Part shown: positions 43,658 through 52,404 of the stretch, in pieces
Layout of the letters: each line of letters begins with the position of its first letter
Position numbering within the stretch: the stretch's first letter is position 1
From: Variovorax sp. SG517
GTDB taxonomy: Bacteria; Pseudomonadota; Gammaproteobacteria; Burkholderiales; Burkholderiaceae_C
DNA length: 64,000 bases
Reading direction: 5' to 3'
NCBI RefSeq assembly: GCF_013376045.1
Contig: NZ_JABMJG010000001.1
Location: forward strand, 682,001 to 746,000
The notes under the pieces: model-generated
What the model was told of the DNA's origin: nothing
Seen by the model: only the letters and a program-made list of their open reading frames with translations
The model's database searches: none
Translations under genes and position numbers: made by a program

Positions 43658-44095
43658 TCATGCGAAGCGGAACAGGGGCTGCCCCGCTTCCACTTCCTGG
43701 CCCGACCGCACGAGCACCTGCCGCACGGCGCCTGCGCGGTCGGCGCGGACTTCGTTGAACATCTTCATCGCCTCGATCACGCACAGCATCTGGCCGGCTT
43801 CCACAGCCTGCCCTTGCTGCACGAAAGGCGGCTCGCCCGGCGCCGGCTGCAGGTGCACCACGCCGTGCAGCGGTGCGAAGCACTCGTCGCCGGCAGGCGC
43901 CGCTGCTGCCGCCTGCTGCGCAACCGCTTCGGGCCGCGCGCTGCGGAAGGCGCCCGGCCTGCGCGCGGAGGGCGCGGCGCCCAGCGCCGCCAGCTTCACC
44001 AGCCGCAGCGTGCTGCCGTTCTCGCTGAATTCCAGTTCCGCCAGGTCCGATGCGGCCAAAGCGTCGATGAGCGTCTTGATCTGTTCCTGCTTCAT
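43658..44095 (-). CDS. accB: Biotin carboxyl carrier protein (AccB-like)
   Basis: 145 residues. N-terminal helical part ([22 protein letters not shown]), Ala/Pro linker, and C-terminal biotinyl domain with the canonical [12 protein letters not shown], whose Lys is biotinylated. It carries CO2 between AccC and the PxpB/PxpC subunits by inference. First gene of the acc/pxp operon, about 100 bases downstream of a LysR palindrome. Confidence 0.92.
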   Translation of the reverse strand: MKQEQIKTLIDALAASDLAELEFSENGSTLRLVKLAALGAAPSARRPGAFRSARPEAVAQQAAAAAPAGDECFAPLHGVVHLQPAPGEPPFVQQGQAVEAGQMLCVIEAMKMFNEVRADRAGAVRQVLVRSGQEVEAGQPLFRFA

Positions 44096-44175
44096 GCCGG
44101 GGCTTCGATGGCCGACGCGTTCCGCGAACGCGTGACGGCATGCATGAAAGGTAGCGGGCCCCGGGCCCGAAGCCA

Positions 44176-44212
44176 AAGACGGATTGGCTGTGCCGGGATA
44201 AGGGCGCCTTAT
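44176..44212. promoter_or_regulatory. LysR-type operator upstream of accB
   Basis: AAGACGGATTGGCTGTG (44176-44192) then ATAAG-GGCGC-CTTAT (44198-44212), with the T-N11-A core. It repeats the element at 39376-39412 with the same spacing and lies between the LysR stop and accB, so the operon has its own promoter. Confidence 0.72.
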
Positions 44213-44228
44213 GACGCCCGTTCCGGCT

Positions 44229-45167
44229 TCACGGCAGGGCGGCGATCTCGGGCTCGGGCGTCGACGCGACGGTATTGGCCAGGTCGGCCACCAGTTCGAG
44301 CAGGATGTCCTTCACCGCCTGCGCCGGCTCCGACAGCGGCAGGTGGTCGGACTGGCACAGCGCCAGCGGCGCCTCGATGACCGGATCGACGATGGGGAAC
44401 TGCCAGGCGCCGCAGCTCGCCACCACCTCGCGCGCCATCGACGCCGGCAGGATGGTGGCGCCCAGCCCGTCGGCAATGGCCGCCGTGAGGGTGAAGGCCG
44501 ATTCGATCTCCGCCACCACGCGCGGCGCCATGCCCGCGCGCACGAAGGCCGCGTCCACCAGCTTGCGCACCACGTTGTAGGGGCGCGGCAGGAAGAGTTC
44601 GATGTCGCGCAGGTCGGCCAGCTTCACCGGCTGCGAGGGCGCGGGCATGGACGCGGGCCCGACCAGGAAGAGCGGCTCCTTGAGCAGCGGCAGGAAGCTC
44701 AGCCCGTGGATGGCCTTGTCGCCATACAGCACGGCCAGGTCCATGCGGCCGTTCATGATGAGCTCGCTCAGCGTGGTGCCGTAGTTCTCGTTCAGGTAGA
44801 GCAGGATGCCCGGGTGCCGCGCACGAACGGTGCGAAGGAGCGGCAGCGAAAGCGCCGAGGCCGCCGTGCCCGGCGCGAGCCCCACCGACACCTGGCCCGA
44901 GAGCCCCTCGCCGGCGGCTTCCATGTCGACGCGTGCCTGCTCGCACTGGCGCAGGATGATCTGCGCATGGCGGTACAGCACCTTGCCGGCTTCGGTGGGC
45001 GTCACGCCGCGCTTGGTGCGCACCAGCAGCTGCTGGCGCACTTCGCCCTCGAGCGTGGCCAGCTGCTGGCTCAGCGCGGGCTGGGCGATGAAAAGAACCT
45101 CGGCCGCCTGCGTGAGGCTTCCGATGTCCACGATCTTCACGAAATATTTGAGGCGTCGCAGGTTCAC
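44229..45167 (-). CDS. LysR-family regulator of the acc/pxp region
   Basis: 312 residues from the GTG at 45167, where the family start NLRRLKYFVKIVDIGSLTQAA begins; longer starts up to 45266 would run through the operator. HTH to about residue 60 (PALSQQLATLEGEVRQQLL), then a two-lobed effector domain (SGQVSVGLAPGTAAS..., FLPRPYNVVRKLVD, LTAAIADGLGATILP). The three similar palindromes at 39398, 44198 and 45239 flank it on both sides, so it probably controls the acc/pxp operon, the SDR/ABC operon, the aminotransferase operon and itself. The inducer may be the transported compound. Confidence 0.88.
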   Translation of the reverse strand: MNLRRLKYFVKIVDIGSLTQAAEVLFIAQPALSQQLATLEGEVRQQLLVRTKRGVTPTEAGKVLYRHAQIILRQCEQARVDMEAAGEGLSGQVSVGLAPGTAASALSLPLLRTVRARHPGILLYLNENYGTTLSELIMNGRMDLAVLYGDKAIHGLSFLPLLKEPLFLVGPASMPAPSQPVKLADLRDIELFLPRPYNVVRKLVDAAFVRAGMAPRVVAEIESAFTLTAAIADGLGATILPASMAREVVASCGAWQFPIVDPVIEAPLALCQSDHLPLSEPAQAVKDILLELVADLANTVASTPEPEIAALP

Positions 45168-45238
45168 GCCTTGTCCCCAAGCAAAAGCCAAGCCTAGCAC
45201 CGGCCCCGCGCGGCGGATATGGGTGCTCACCATGAGCC

Positions 45239-45253
45239 ATAAGCTGCGCCTAT
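45239..45253. promoter_or_regulatory. LysR-type operator between lysR and aminotransferase
   Basis: ATAAG-CTGCG-CCTAT matches the two other palindromes with one changed base in the right arm; T-N11-A is kept. It is 57 bases before the aminotransferase start and 72 bases before the LysR start. Confidence 0.6.
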
Positions 45254-45310
45254 ACGACCAGTGCAATCTCGTCTTGGCCTCGCGGGATCGATGTGCGTAC
45301 CGTTCGGTCC

Positions 45311-46549
45311 ATGCAAGCCACTACCTCCAGCGCTGACTCCAACGTTGCCTCCCGCATTGCCGCCCGCGTGCGGCGCATCAAGCCCTCGCCCAGCACCTCG
45401 GCGGCCGACCGCGCCAACGAGCTGCGCAGGCAGGGCAAGTCGATCGTGAACCTCGTGGTGGGCGAGCCCGACTTCGACACGCCCGCCCACATCCGCCAGG
45501 CCGCGACCGCCGCCATCGAGCGCGGCGCCACGCGCTACACGCTGATGGCCGGCACGGTGGAGCTGCGCGAAGCCATCGTCGCCAAGCTGCAGCGAGAGAA
45601 CGGGCTGAGCTACGCGATGAACGAGATCATCGCCACCAGCGGCGCGAAGAGCGCCATCTACAACGCCTTCGCGGTCACGCTGGAGCCGGGCGACGAGGTG
45701 ATCATCCCGGCGCCCTACTGGGTGTCGTATCCCGACATGGTGCTGGCCTGCGAGGGCACGCCCGTCACCGTGGCCTGCCCCGAGGCCAACGGCTTCAAGC
45801 TGACGCCCGCGCAGCTCGATGTGGCCATCACGCCGCGCACGCGCTGGCTGCTGATCAACTCACCGAGCAACCCCACCGGCGCGAGCTACACCGCCGCCGA
45901 ATACCGCGCGCTGGCCGAGGTGCTGGAACGCCATCCGCAGGTGATGGTGATGACCGACGAGATCTACGAGCACATCCGCTTCGGCAGCGAGCCGCTGCCG
46001 CACATCCTGGCGGTGGCGCCGTCGCTGCGCGACCGTACGCTCATCGTGAACGGCGTGTCCAAGACCTATGCGATGACGGGCTGGCGCATCGGCTACGCAG
46101 CCGGGCCGGCGGACCTGATCAAGGCGCTGGATACGCTGCTTTCGCAATCCACGGGCAACTGCTGCTCGGTGAGCCAGGCGGCGGCGGCCGCCGCGCTGAA
46201 CGGCGACCAGCGCTTCGTGGCCGAGAGCGTGGCCGTCTACCGGCAGCGGCGCGACCGCACGCTGGCGCTCGTCAACGAGATTCCCGGCCTGAGTTGCGCC
46301 ACGCCGCCCGGCGCCTTCTACCTGTACATCGACTGCGGCGGGCTCATCGGCAAGACCACGCCCGAAGGCAAGCGGCTGCAGGAAGACGGCGACGTGGTGA
46401 TGTACCTGCTCGAAAGCGAGGGCGTCGCGGTAGTGGCGGGCACGGCCTACGGACTCTCTCCCTACTTCCGGCTTTCCATTGCCACATTGCTCGAGACGCT
46501 GGAAGAAGGCTGCCGGCGCATCGCGCGCGCCGTGGCCGCGCTGCGCTGA
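45311..46549 (+). CDS. PLP-dependent class I aminotransferase (AspC-like)
   Basis: 412 residues. Fold type I marks: LVVGEPDFDTPAHI, TSGAKSAIYNAF, PYWVSYPDMV, NSPSNPTGASY, MTDEIYEHI and the PLP Lys in NGVSKTYAMTGWRIGY; the substrate-carboxylate Arg is in PYFRLSIAT. Similar to aspartate aminotransferases of the Ib type. The start at 45311 is preferred; 45293 adds six residues. It is the first gene of a unit with the RraA-like gene and lies under the same LysR operator as the carboxylase cluster. Confidence 0.9.
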   Translation: MQATTSSADSNVASRIAARVRRIKPSPSTSAADRANELRRQGKSIVNLVVGEPDFDTPAHIRQAATAAIERGATRYTLMAGTVELREAIVAKLQRENGLSYAMNEIIATSGAKSAIYNAFAVTLEPGDEVIIPAPYWVSYPDMVLACEGTPVTVACPEANGFKLTPAQLDVAITPRTRWLLINSPSNPTGASYTAAEYRALAEVLERHPQVMVMTDEIYEHIRFGSEPLPHILAVAPSLRDRTLIVNGVSKTYAMTGWRIGYAAGPADLIKALDTLLSQSTGNCCSVSQAAAAAALNGDQRFVAESVAVYRQRRDRTLALVNEIPGLSCATPPGAFYLYIDCGGLIGKTTPEGKRLQEDGDVVMYLLESEGVAVVAGTAYGLSPYFRLSIATLLETLEEGCRRIARAVAALR

Positions 46550-46574
46550 AGACTTCAAGACCAGGACGCATCCC

Positions 46575-47246
46575 ATGCCCTACAAAGCCATCCGCAAGAA
46601 CCCCTCGGCCCCGCAGGCGGCGCCGCACATCATCGCCGCGCTGCACGACATCCCGGTGGCCGCGCTCAGCGACAACATGCACCGCAACATCGGCAGCGTG
46701 GGCCTGCAGCCCTACCACCGCCCCGGCCACAAGACCATGGCGGGCACGGCCGTGACCGTGAAGACGCGCGGCGGCGACAACCTCACGCCCATGCGCGCCT
46801 TCGAGTTCTGCCGGCCCGGCGACGTGCTGGTGATCGATGCGGGCGGCGATGTCACCAACGCGGTCATCGGCGGCATCCTGTCGTTCTATGCCGCGACCAT
46901 CGGCACCGTGGGCCTGGTGCTCGACGGCGCCATCCGCGACGTGGCCGAGATCCGCGAGCGCGACTACCCGGTGTACGCGCGCGGCGTGAACCACCGCGGA
47001 CCGTACAAGGACGGCCCCGGCGAAATCAACGTGCCGGTGTCGGTGGGCGGCATGATCGTGAACCCCGGCGACATCGTGGTGGGCGACCAGGACGGCCTGA
47101 TGGCCTTCGCGCCCGCCGATGCGCAATGGCTGATCGAGAAGGCCCGCGCGCACCTGGAGACGGAAGCGCGCACCATCCAGGCGATGAAGGAAGGCCGCTG
47201 GGACCGCAGCTTCCTCGATGCGCTGGAAGCGCGCTGCGCGAACTAG
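46575..47246 (+). CDS. RraA / HMG-aldolase-family protein
   Basis: 223 residues. RraA-like fold with GTAVTVKTRGGDN, GDVLVIDAGGDVTNAVIGGIL and the active-site-like LVLDGAIRDVAEI (Arg-Asp). Members in catabolic clusters are class II pyruvate aldolases that cleave 4-hydroxy-4-methyl-2-oxoglutarate or decarboxylate oxaloacetate; others inhibit RNase E. The catabolic context favours an aldolase/decarboxylase. It follows the aminotransferase by 25 bases. Confidence 0.85.
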   Translation: MPYKAIRKNPSAPQAAPHIIAALHDIPVAALSDNMHRNIGSVGLQPYHRPGHKTMAGTAVTVKTRGGDNLTPMRAFEFCRPGDVLVIDAGGDVTNAVIGGILSFYAATIGTVGLVLDGAIRDVAEIRERDYPVYARGVNHRGPYKDGPGEINVPVSVGGMIVNPGDIVVGDQDGLMAFAPADAQWLIEKARAHLETEARTIQAMKEGRWDRSFLDALEARCAN

Positions 47247-47250
47247 ACCA

Positions 47251-47340
47251 CCCCCAGGCTTCGCGCACTTCGTGTCGCTGCGCCAGCCCCCTCACCGGGG
47301 GCGACACCTGCGGCCCGGCAAAGCCGGTTCCGCGGTGTCC
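47251..47340. repeat. Dispersed intergenic repeat, copy 1 (hairpin-rich)
   Basis: About 90 bases that recur inverted at 52302-52393, roughly 85-90% alike by eye. It includes CCCCC/GGGGG and CCGGC-AAA-GCCGG hairpins. It lies between convergent genes (RraA-like and LysR) and could be a bidirectional terminator or REP-like element. Confidence 0.75.
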
Positions 47341-47359
47341 CACGAACAAACCGTGCCAG

Positions 47360-48295
47360 TCAGGCGACCGAAGAGCTTTCGCTGACCAGCTTCCACAACG
47401 CCTCCGCCACCGGCGCCATCTGCGCCTGCTGGCGGTACAGGCGTATGTCCACCGGCACGCGCCAGCCGCCCGCGCCGGCATCGGCCAGCGCGCCGCCGCG
47501 CAGGTCGTCGGCCACCAGGCTCATCGGCAGCCATGCGAGGCCTCGGCCTTCGAGCGCCATAGTGCGCAGCAGCGCGGCATGGTGGGCGGTGAAGACGACC
47601 GAAAGCGACGCGCCGAAGTCCTTGCCGAATTCGCTGTCCTGCATCGCCCGCATGATCCGGCCGAGCCCCGAGGCTTCGCTGTAGGCGAGCACGGAGGGCG
47701 AGCGGCCCTCGCCCAGCGCATGCTGCAGCGCGCCCCTTGCGTCGGGTGCGCTCACGGGCACGAGCACGTCCTCGCTCAGGCGCAGCACGGGGTACTGCGC
47801 CTCGTCGAGCCGGCCCGGCGCATCGGCGTGGCCGTGGCACAGCACGAACTGCACGCGGCGCTGCAGCATCAGGTCTTCGCAGGCGTAGGAGCTGTCGGAG
47901 ATGGTCTGGATCGGCCCCATGCTCAGCCGCGATTCGACGCTCGCCAGCCAGCGCGGAAAGAAGGTCAGCGAGAGCACGTGCGTGGCCGCGAAGCTCAGGC
48001 TGGCCGCGGCCAGGTCGTGCGCGGCGCGGGCCTTGATGCGCGCGGCCTCCAGGCCCGCAAGCACTTCGTGCAGCAGCGGCTGGAAGCGCTTGCCCGCGGC
48101 GGTGAGCGCGGTGGGATGCGCGCTGCGGTCGAACAGGTCGACGCCCACCCATTCCTCCAGCGAGCGGATGTGGCGGCTGAAGGCGGGCTGTGCGATGGAG
48201 CGCGCCTGCGCGGCGCGCGAGAAGTTGCCGGTCTCGGCAAGGGCCAGGAAGTCTTCCAGCCATTCGAGGTCGAGCGGTCGGTTGCCGGGGCCCAT
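47360..48295 (-). CDS. LysR-family regulator of the sugar-acid cluster
   Basis: 311 residues from the ATG at 48295. HTH: LDLEWLEDFLALAETGNFSRAAQAR and QPAFSRHIRSLEEWVGVDLFDRS. Effector domain includes VLPV-type lobes and ALEGRGLAWLPMSLV. It diverges from the DapA-like gene at 48412, and an inverted repeat GAAT-N11-ATTC (48318-48336) lies between, the usual place for its operator. Confidence 0.87.
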   Translation of the reverse strand: MGPGNRPLDLEWLEDFLALAETGNFSRAAQARSIAQPAFSRHIRSLEEWVGVDLFDRSAHPTALTAAGKRFQPLLHEVLAGLEAARIKARAAHDLAAASLSFAATHVLSLTFFPRWLASVESRLSMGPIQTISDSSYACEDLMLQRRVQFVLCHGHADAPGRLDEAQYPVLRLSEDVLVPVSAPDARGALQHALGEGRSPSVLAYSEASGLGRIMRAMQDSEFGKDFGASLSVVFTAHHAALLRTMALEGRGLAWLPMSLVADDLRGGALADAGAGGWRVPVDIRLYRQQAQMAPVAEALWKLVSESSSVA

Positions 48296-48317
48296 GCGCT
48301 GCGCGATCGGTCGGGTT

Positions 48318-48336
48318 GAATAGTTGTATGCGATTC
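48318..48336. promoter_or_regulatory. Candidate LysR operator of the sugar-acid cluster
   Basis: GAAT (48318-48321) and ATTC (48333-48336) are separated by 11 bases, a LysR-type dyad, in the 116 bases between the divergent lysR and DapA-like genes. Confidence 0.4.
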
Positions 48337-48411
48337 GAGTATTGGACGGCCCGCACCCCGCCGGCAAAAGATGCACCCATTCCTGCACCTTGAACCACAC
48401 GGAGACACAGC

Positions 48412-49350
48412 ATGCCTTCCATCGCGAATTATCGCGGGATCATTCCCGCCATTTCCTGCCCCTTCACCAGCGACCACCGCATCGACGAACCGGCGCTGCG
48501 CAAGCTGGCCTCGTGGCTCGCCGGCCATGACGGCGTGGTGGCGATCATGACCAACGGCCACACCGGCGAGGTGTTCTCGCTCACGCCGTCGGAGCGCGCC
48601 GAGGTGACGCGCATCGTCGCCGACGAGTTGCGCGGCCGCACGCCGGTGATCTCGTCGATCGTCTGCGAGGGCCTGGCCGAGGCCGCCGAGCACGCCCGCG
48701 CCGCGCAGGCCGCCGGCGCGGTGGCGCTGGACGTGATGCCGCCGCACCACTGGCTGCGCTTCGGCTTCACGCCCGGCCACGCGCTGCAGTACTTCGATGC
48801 CATCCACCGCGCCGCGCCCGAGCTGGACCTGGTCTGCCACGTGTACCCGGCCTGGACCCGCGCCTCCTACTCGTCGCAGCTGCTGGCCGAGCTGGCGCGC
48901 CTGCCCTACCTGCAGGCCTTCAAGGTGGGCCAGCGCGACATGAACAAGTACGCCCGCGACATCCAGGCGATCCGCGAGGCCGATGCCTCCAAGGCCATCC
49001 TCACCTGCCACGACGAGTACCTGCTGGCCTCGATGGTGCAGGGCGTCGACGGCGCGCTGGTCGGCTTCGCGACCTTCATCCCGCAACTCATCATCGACCT
49101 GTGGAACGCGGTGAAGGCCGGCGACCTGAAGAAGGCGATGGCGGTGCAGGCGCTCATCACGCCGCTGAAGGACGCGGTGTACGGCGGCGGCGAACCCACC
49201 GGCGAGGCCCATGCGCGCATGAAGGGCGGCATGTACCTGGCCGGCGTGCTCGACAACGCCACCGTGCGCCCGCCCACCGAGGCGCCGAACGCGCGCGAGA
49301 TGGACGCGCTGCGCGCCGCCGTCGAGCAGGCCGGCCTGTCGAAGCGCTGA
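48412..49350 (+). CDS. DapA-family aldolase/dehydratase
   Basis: 312 residues. TIM-barrel of the dihydrodipicolinate synthase/NAL family: GIIPAISCPFT, NGHTGEVFSLT (place of the GTTGE motif), Tyr145 in CHVYPAW and the Schiff-base Lys171 in AFKVGQRD. Such enzymes act on 2-oxo acids, for example keto-deoxy sugar acids or hydratase-aldolase substrates. Lysine synthesis is unlikely given the neighbours (Bug protein, SDR, tartrate dehydratase-like enzyme). First gene of the plus-strand operon to 52279. Confidence 0.88.
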   Translation: MPSIANYRGIIPAISCPFTSDHRIDEPALRKLASWLAGHDGVVAIMTNGHTGEVFSLTPSERAEVTRIVADELRGRTPVISSIVCEGLAEAAEHARAAQAAGAVALDVMPPHHWLRFGFTPGHALQYFDAIHRAAPELDLVCHVYPAWTRASYSSQLLAELARLPYLQAFKVGQRDMNKYARDIQAIREADASKAILTCHDEYLLASMVQGVDGALVGFATFIPQLIIDLWNAVKAGDLKKAMAVQALITPLKDAVYGGGEPTGEAHARMKGGMYLAGVLDNATVRPPTEAPNAREMDALRAAVEQAGLSKR

Positions 49351-49401
49351 CCGCCGGGGGCCGCCGCGCCCCCGCCAAAAGAACACAAGGAGACAAGAGA
49401 C

Positions 49402-50373
49402 ATGCAACGCAAGCACTTCCTGCGCGCCACCCTGGCCGCGCTCGCGCTGGCCGCCGTATCGACGGCCGGCCTCGCCCAGAACTGGCCCGCCCGGCCGGTG
49501 CGCATGGTGATTCCCTTCCCGCCCGGCGGCACGCTCGACACCATCGGCCGCCTGCTGGCGCAGAAGCTCGGCGAGCAGACGGGCCAGACGTTCATCGTGG
49601 AGAACCGCCCCGGCGGCAACGGCGTGATCGGCGCCGACGTGGTGTCGAAGGCGCCGGCCGACGGCTACACGCTGCTGTTCAACGCATCGACCTTCACGAC
49701 CGCGCCGATGACCATGAAGTCGGTGCCCTACGACGTGGTGAAGGACTTCACGCCGGTGGCGCTGGTGGCCAAGGCCCCGCTGTCGGTGGCGGTCAACAAG
49801 AACCTGCCGGTGAACGACGTGAAGTCGCTCATCGCCTACGCCAAGGCGCACCCCGGCAAGATGACCTTCGCGGTGGGCTCGATCGGCTCGGCCGGGCACC
49901 TGTCGACCGAGCTGCTCAAGCGCGCGGGCGGCGGGCTCGACTACCTGATCGTGCCGTACAAGGGCACGGCGCCAGCCTTCCAGGACCTGATCGGCGGGCA
50001 GATCGACGGCTTCATCGACCCGATCCTCGGCTCGCTGCAGTACCACAAGAGCGGCATGCTGAAGGTGATTGCCGTGACCTCGGCCACGCGCGCGACAAGC
50101 CTGCCGAACGTGCCCACGGTGGGCGAGAGCATCCCCGGCTACGAGTTCTACAGCTGGTACGGCCTGTGGGGCCCGGCGAAGCTGCCGGCCGCCATCACGC
50201 AGCGGCTGAATGCGGAGGTCAACAAGGCGCTGGGCACCGACATGCGCGAGACGCTGGGCGCGCAGGGCCTGCTGCTGACGCCGGGCAGCGTCGAGGACTT
50301 CGCGAAGTTCCAGGCCGAGGACATGGCGCGCTCGAAGAAGATCATCACCGAGGGCAACATCCATGTCGAATGA
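49402..50373 (+). CDS. Bug/TctC-family periplasmic solute-binding protein
   Basis: 323 residues. Signal peptide to STAGLAQ (about residue 24). Family marks: WPARPVRMVIPFPPGGTLDTIGR, ENRPGGNGVIGADVV, ADGYTLLF, GHLSTELLK and VPYKGTAPAFQDLIGGQIDG. It probably captures the sugar acid used by this operon. Its end overlaps the SDR start by 11 bases. AAGGAG precedes the ATG. Confidence 0.92.
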   Translation: MQRKHFLRATLAALALAAVSTAGLAQNWPARPVRMVIPFPPGGTLDTIGRLLAQKLGEQTGQTFIVENRPGGNGVIGADVVSKAPADGYTLLFNASTFTTAPMTMKSVPYDVVKDFTPVALVAKAPLSVAVNKNLPVNDVKSLIAYAKAHPGKMTFAVGSIGSAGHLSTELLKRAGGGLDYLIVPYKGTAPAFQDLIGGQIDGFIDPILGSLQYHKSGMLKVIAVTSATRATSLPNVPTVGESIPGYEFYSWYGLWGPAKLPAAITQRLNAEVNKALGTDMRETLGAQGLLLTPGSVEDFAKFQAEDMARSKKIITEGNIHVE

Positions 50374-51073
50374 AGCCCAGGGGCTCCCGCATGCCGTGGT
50401 GACGGGCAGCAGCGGCGGCATCGGCCGCGCCATCGCCTCGCACCTGCTGCAGTCGGGCTGGCGCGTGAGCGGGCTGGACCTGGCCGCGCCCACGCTGTCT
50501 TCCCACGCCGGCTTCACGCATGTGGCGGTGGACCTGAGCGACGCCGCCGCCATCGCGCGCACCGCCCCGACGCTGCAGGACGCGAGCGCACTGGTGCACG
50601 CGGCCGGCGTGCTGCGCGTCGGCCCGCTGGGCGAACTCGATCACGCGAGCGGCGAGCTGATGTGGCGCCTGCACGTGGACGCGGCCACGCGCCTGGCCGA
50701 CGCGCTCGTGCCGGCGATGGCCGCGCGCGGCAACGGCCGCGTGGTGTTCGTCGGCAGTCGCGTCGCGCAGGGGCTGCCCGGGCGCGGGCAGTACGCCGCC
50801 ACCAAGGCCGCGCTGATAGCGCTCGCGCGAAGCTGGGCCGCGGAAGTCGCGGCGCGCGGCGTGACCGTGAACGTGGTGTCGCCCGGCGCAACGCAGACCT
50901 CGATGCTGCAGGACCCGGCCCGCGCGGGCAGCGCGCCGCGCCTGCCGCCCATCGGCCGGCTGATCCAGCCCGAGGAGATCGCCGCGCTCACCGGCTTTCT
51001 TCTTTCGCCATCGGCGGCGGCCATCACCGGGCAGGACATCCCGATCTGCGGCGGTTCCTCGCTGCATCTCTGA
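50363..51073 (+). CDS. Short-chain dehydrogenase/reductase (SDR)
   Basis: 236 residues. TGSSGGIGRAI (N-terminal cofactor loop), VHAAGVLRVG (NNAG region changed to HAAG), catalytic Ser in FVGSRVAQGL and YAATK. C-terminal ITGQDIPICGGSSL. It probably oxidises or reduces a hydroxy acid in the pathway. Translated by overlap with the Bug gene; 39 bases ahead of the dehydratase. Confidence 0.88.
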   Translation: MSNEAQGLPHAVVTGSSGGIGRAIASHLLQSGWRVSGLDLAAPTLSSHAGFTHVAVDLSDAAAIARTAPTLQDASALVHAAGVLRVGPLGELDHASGELMWRLHVDAATRLADALVPAMAARGNGRVVFVGSRVAQGLPGRGQYAATKAALIALARSWAAEVAARGVTVNVVSPGATQTSMLQDPARAGSAPRLPPIGRLIQPEEIAALTGFLLSPSAAAITGQDIPICGGSSLHL

Positions 51074-51112
51074 CCCTCTTTCGCTTCCCTTCCTTCCACC
51101 CGGAACCCGACC

Positions 51113-52279
51113 ATGAAAATCGTCAACATCCTCGAATCCACCCGCCCCATCAAGTCGGACATCCGCAACGCCTACATCGACTTCTCGAAGATGACGCTGA
51201 GCCTCGTCGCGGTGGTCACCGACGTGATCCGCGACGGCCGGCCCGTCGTCGGCTACGGCTTCAATTCCAACGGCCGCTACGGCCAGGGCGGCCTGATCCG
51301 CGAGCGCTTCCTGCCGCGCCTGCTGGAGGCCGAGCCGGCCTCGCTGCTCGACGAGACCGGCGACAACCTCGATCCGCACAAGATCTGGGCCCGCATGATG
51401 ATCAACGAGAAGCCCGGCGGCCACGGCGAGCGCTCGGTGGCCGTGGGCACCATCGACATGGCCGTGTGGGACGCCACCGCCAAGATCGCAGGCAAGCCGC
51501 TCCATCAACTGCTGGCCGAGCGCTACGGCACCGGCAAGCCGGACCCGCGCGTGTTCGTCTATGCGGCCGGCGGCTACTACTACCCCGGCAAGGGCCTCGA
51601 AGGCCTGCAGCGCGAGATGACCAGCTACCTGGAGCGCGGCTACTCGGTGGTCAAGATGAAGATCGGCGGCGCCACGCTGGCCGAAGACTGCGAGCGCATC
51701 GAGTCGGTGCTGAAGATCCTCGGCCCCGGCCAGCAGCTGGCGGTGGACGCCAACGGCCGCTTCGACCTGCCCACCGCCATCGACTACGGCCGCGCCCTCT
51801 CGCAATACCCGCTCTTCTGGTACGAGGAAGCCGGCGACCCGCTCGACTACGAGCTGCAGGCCAAGCTCGGCGAGGTGTACGCCGGCCCGATGGCCACGGG
51901 CGAGAACCTGTTCTCCATGCAGGACGCGCGCAACCTCATCCGCCACGGCGGCATGCGCCCCGACCGCGACTGGCTGCAGTTCGACTGCGCGCTGAGCTAC
52001 GGCCTCGTCGAATACCTGCGCACGCTCGACATGCTCAAGGAGAACGGCTGGTCGCCCTCGCGCTGCATCCCGCACGGCGGCCACCAGATGTCCCTGGCCA
52101 TCGCCGCCGGCCTCGGCCTCGGCGGCAACGAAAGCTACCCCGACCTCTTCCAGCCCTACGGCGGCTTCCCCGACGGCGTGAAGGTCGACAACGGCTACGT
52201 CACCCTGCCGCCGCTGCCCGGCATCGGATTCGAAGGCAAGGCCGACCTGATCGCAGAGATGCGCGCACTAGCAGCCTGA
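51113..52279 (+). CDS. D-tartrate dehydratase-like enzyme (enolase superfamily)
   Basis: 388 residues. Mandelate-racemase/enolase-superfamily fold with KMKIGG (Lys181, Lys183), metal ligands Asp212 (VDANGRF), Glu238 (YEEAGD) and Glu264 (TGENLF), and the acid/base His321 in RCIPHGGHQMSL. The blocks NAYIDFSKMT, GYGFNSNGRYGQGGLIRERF and QPYGGFPDGVKV are those I associate with D(-)-tartrate dehydratase of Bradyrhizobium, which makes oxaloacetate. Last gene of the operon, followed by the dispersed repeat. Confidence 0.88.
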   Translation: MKIVNILESTRPIKSDIRNAYIDFSKMTLSLVAVVTDVIRDGRPVVGYGFNSNGRYGQGGLIRERFLPRLLEAEPASLLDETGDNLDPHKIWARMMINEKPGGHGERSVAVGTIDMAVWDATAKIAGKPLHQLLAERYGTGKPDPRVFVYAAGGYYYPGKGLEGLQREMTSYLERGYSVVKMKIGGATLAEDCERIESVLKILGPGQQLAVDANGRFDLPTAIDYGRALSQYPLFWYEEAGDPLDYELQAKLGEVYAGPMATGENLFSMQDARNLIRHGGMRPDRDWLQFDCALSYGLVEYLRTLDMLKENGWSPSRCIPHGGHQMSLAIAAGLGLGGNESYPDLFQPYGGFPDGVKVDNGYVTLPPLPGIGFEGKADLIAEMRALAA

Positions 52280-52301
52280 AAGCAAGCACGGCCCATCCGC
52301 A

Positions 52302-52393
52302 GGACGCCGCGGAACCGGCTTTGCCGGGCCGCAGGCGTCGCCCCCCGGCGAGGGGGGTTGGCGAAGCGACACGAAGTGCGCGAAGCCTGGGGG
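52302..52393. repeat. Dispersed intergenic repeat, copy 2 (inverted)
   Basis: Reverse-complement copy of 47251-47340, again between convergent genes (tartrate dehydratase-like and Bug). Includes the CCGGC-TTT-GCCGG and G/C-run hairpins. Confidence 0.75.
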
Positions 52394-52404
52394 AAGTACC
52401 AGGT

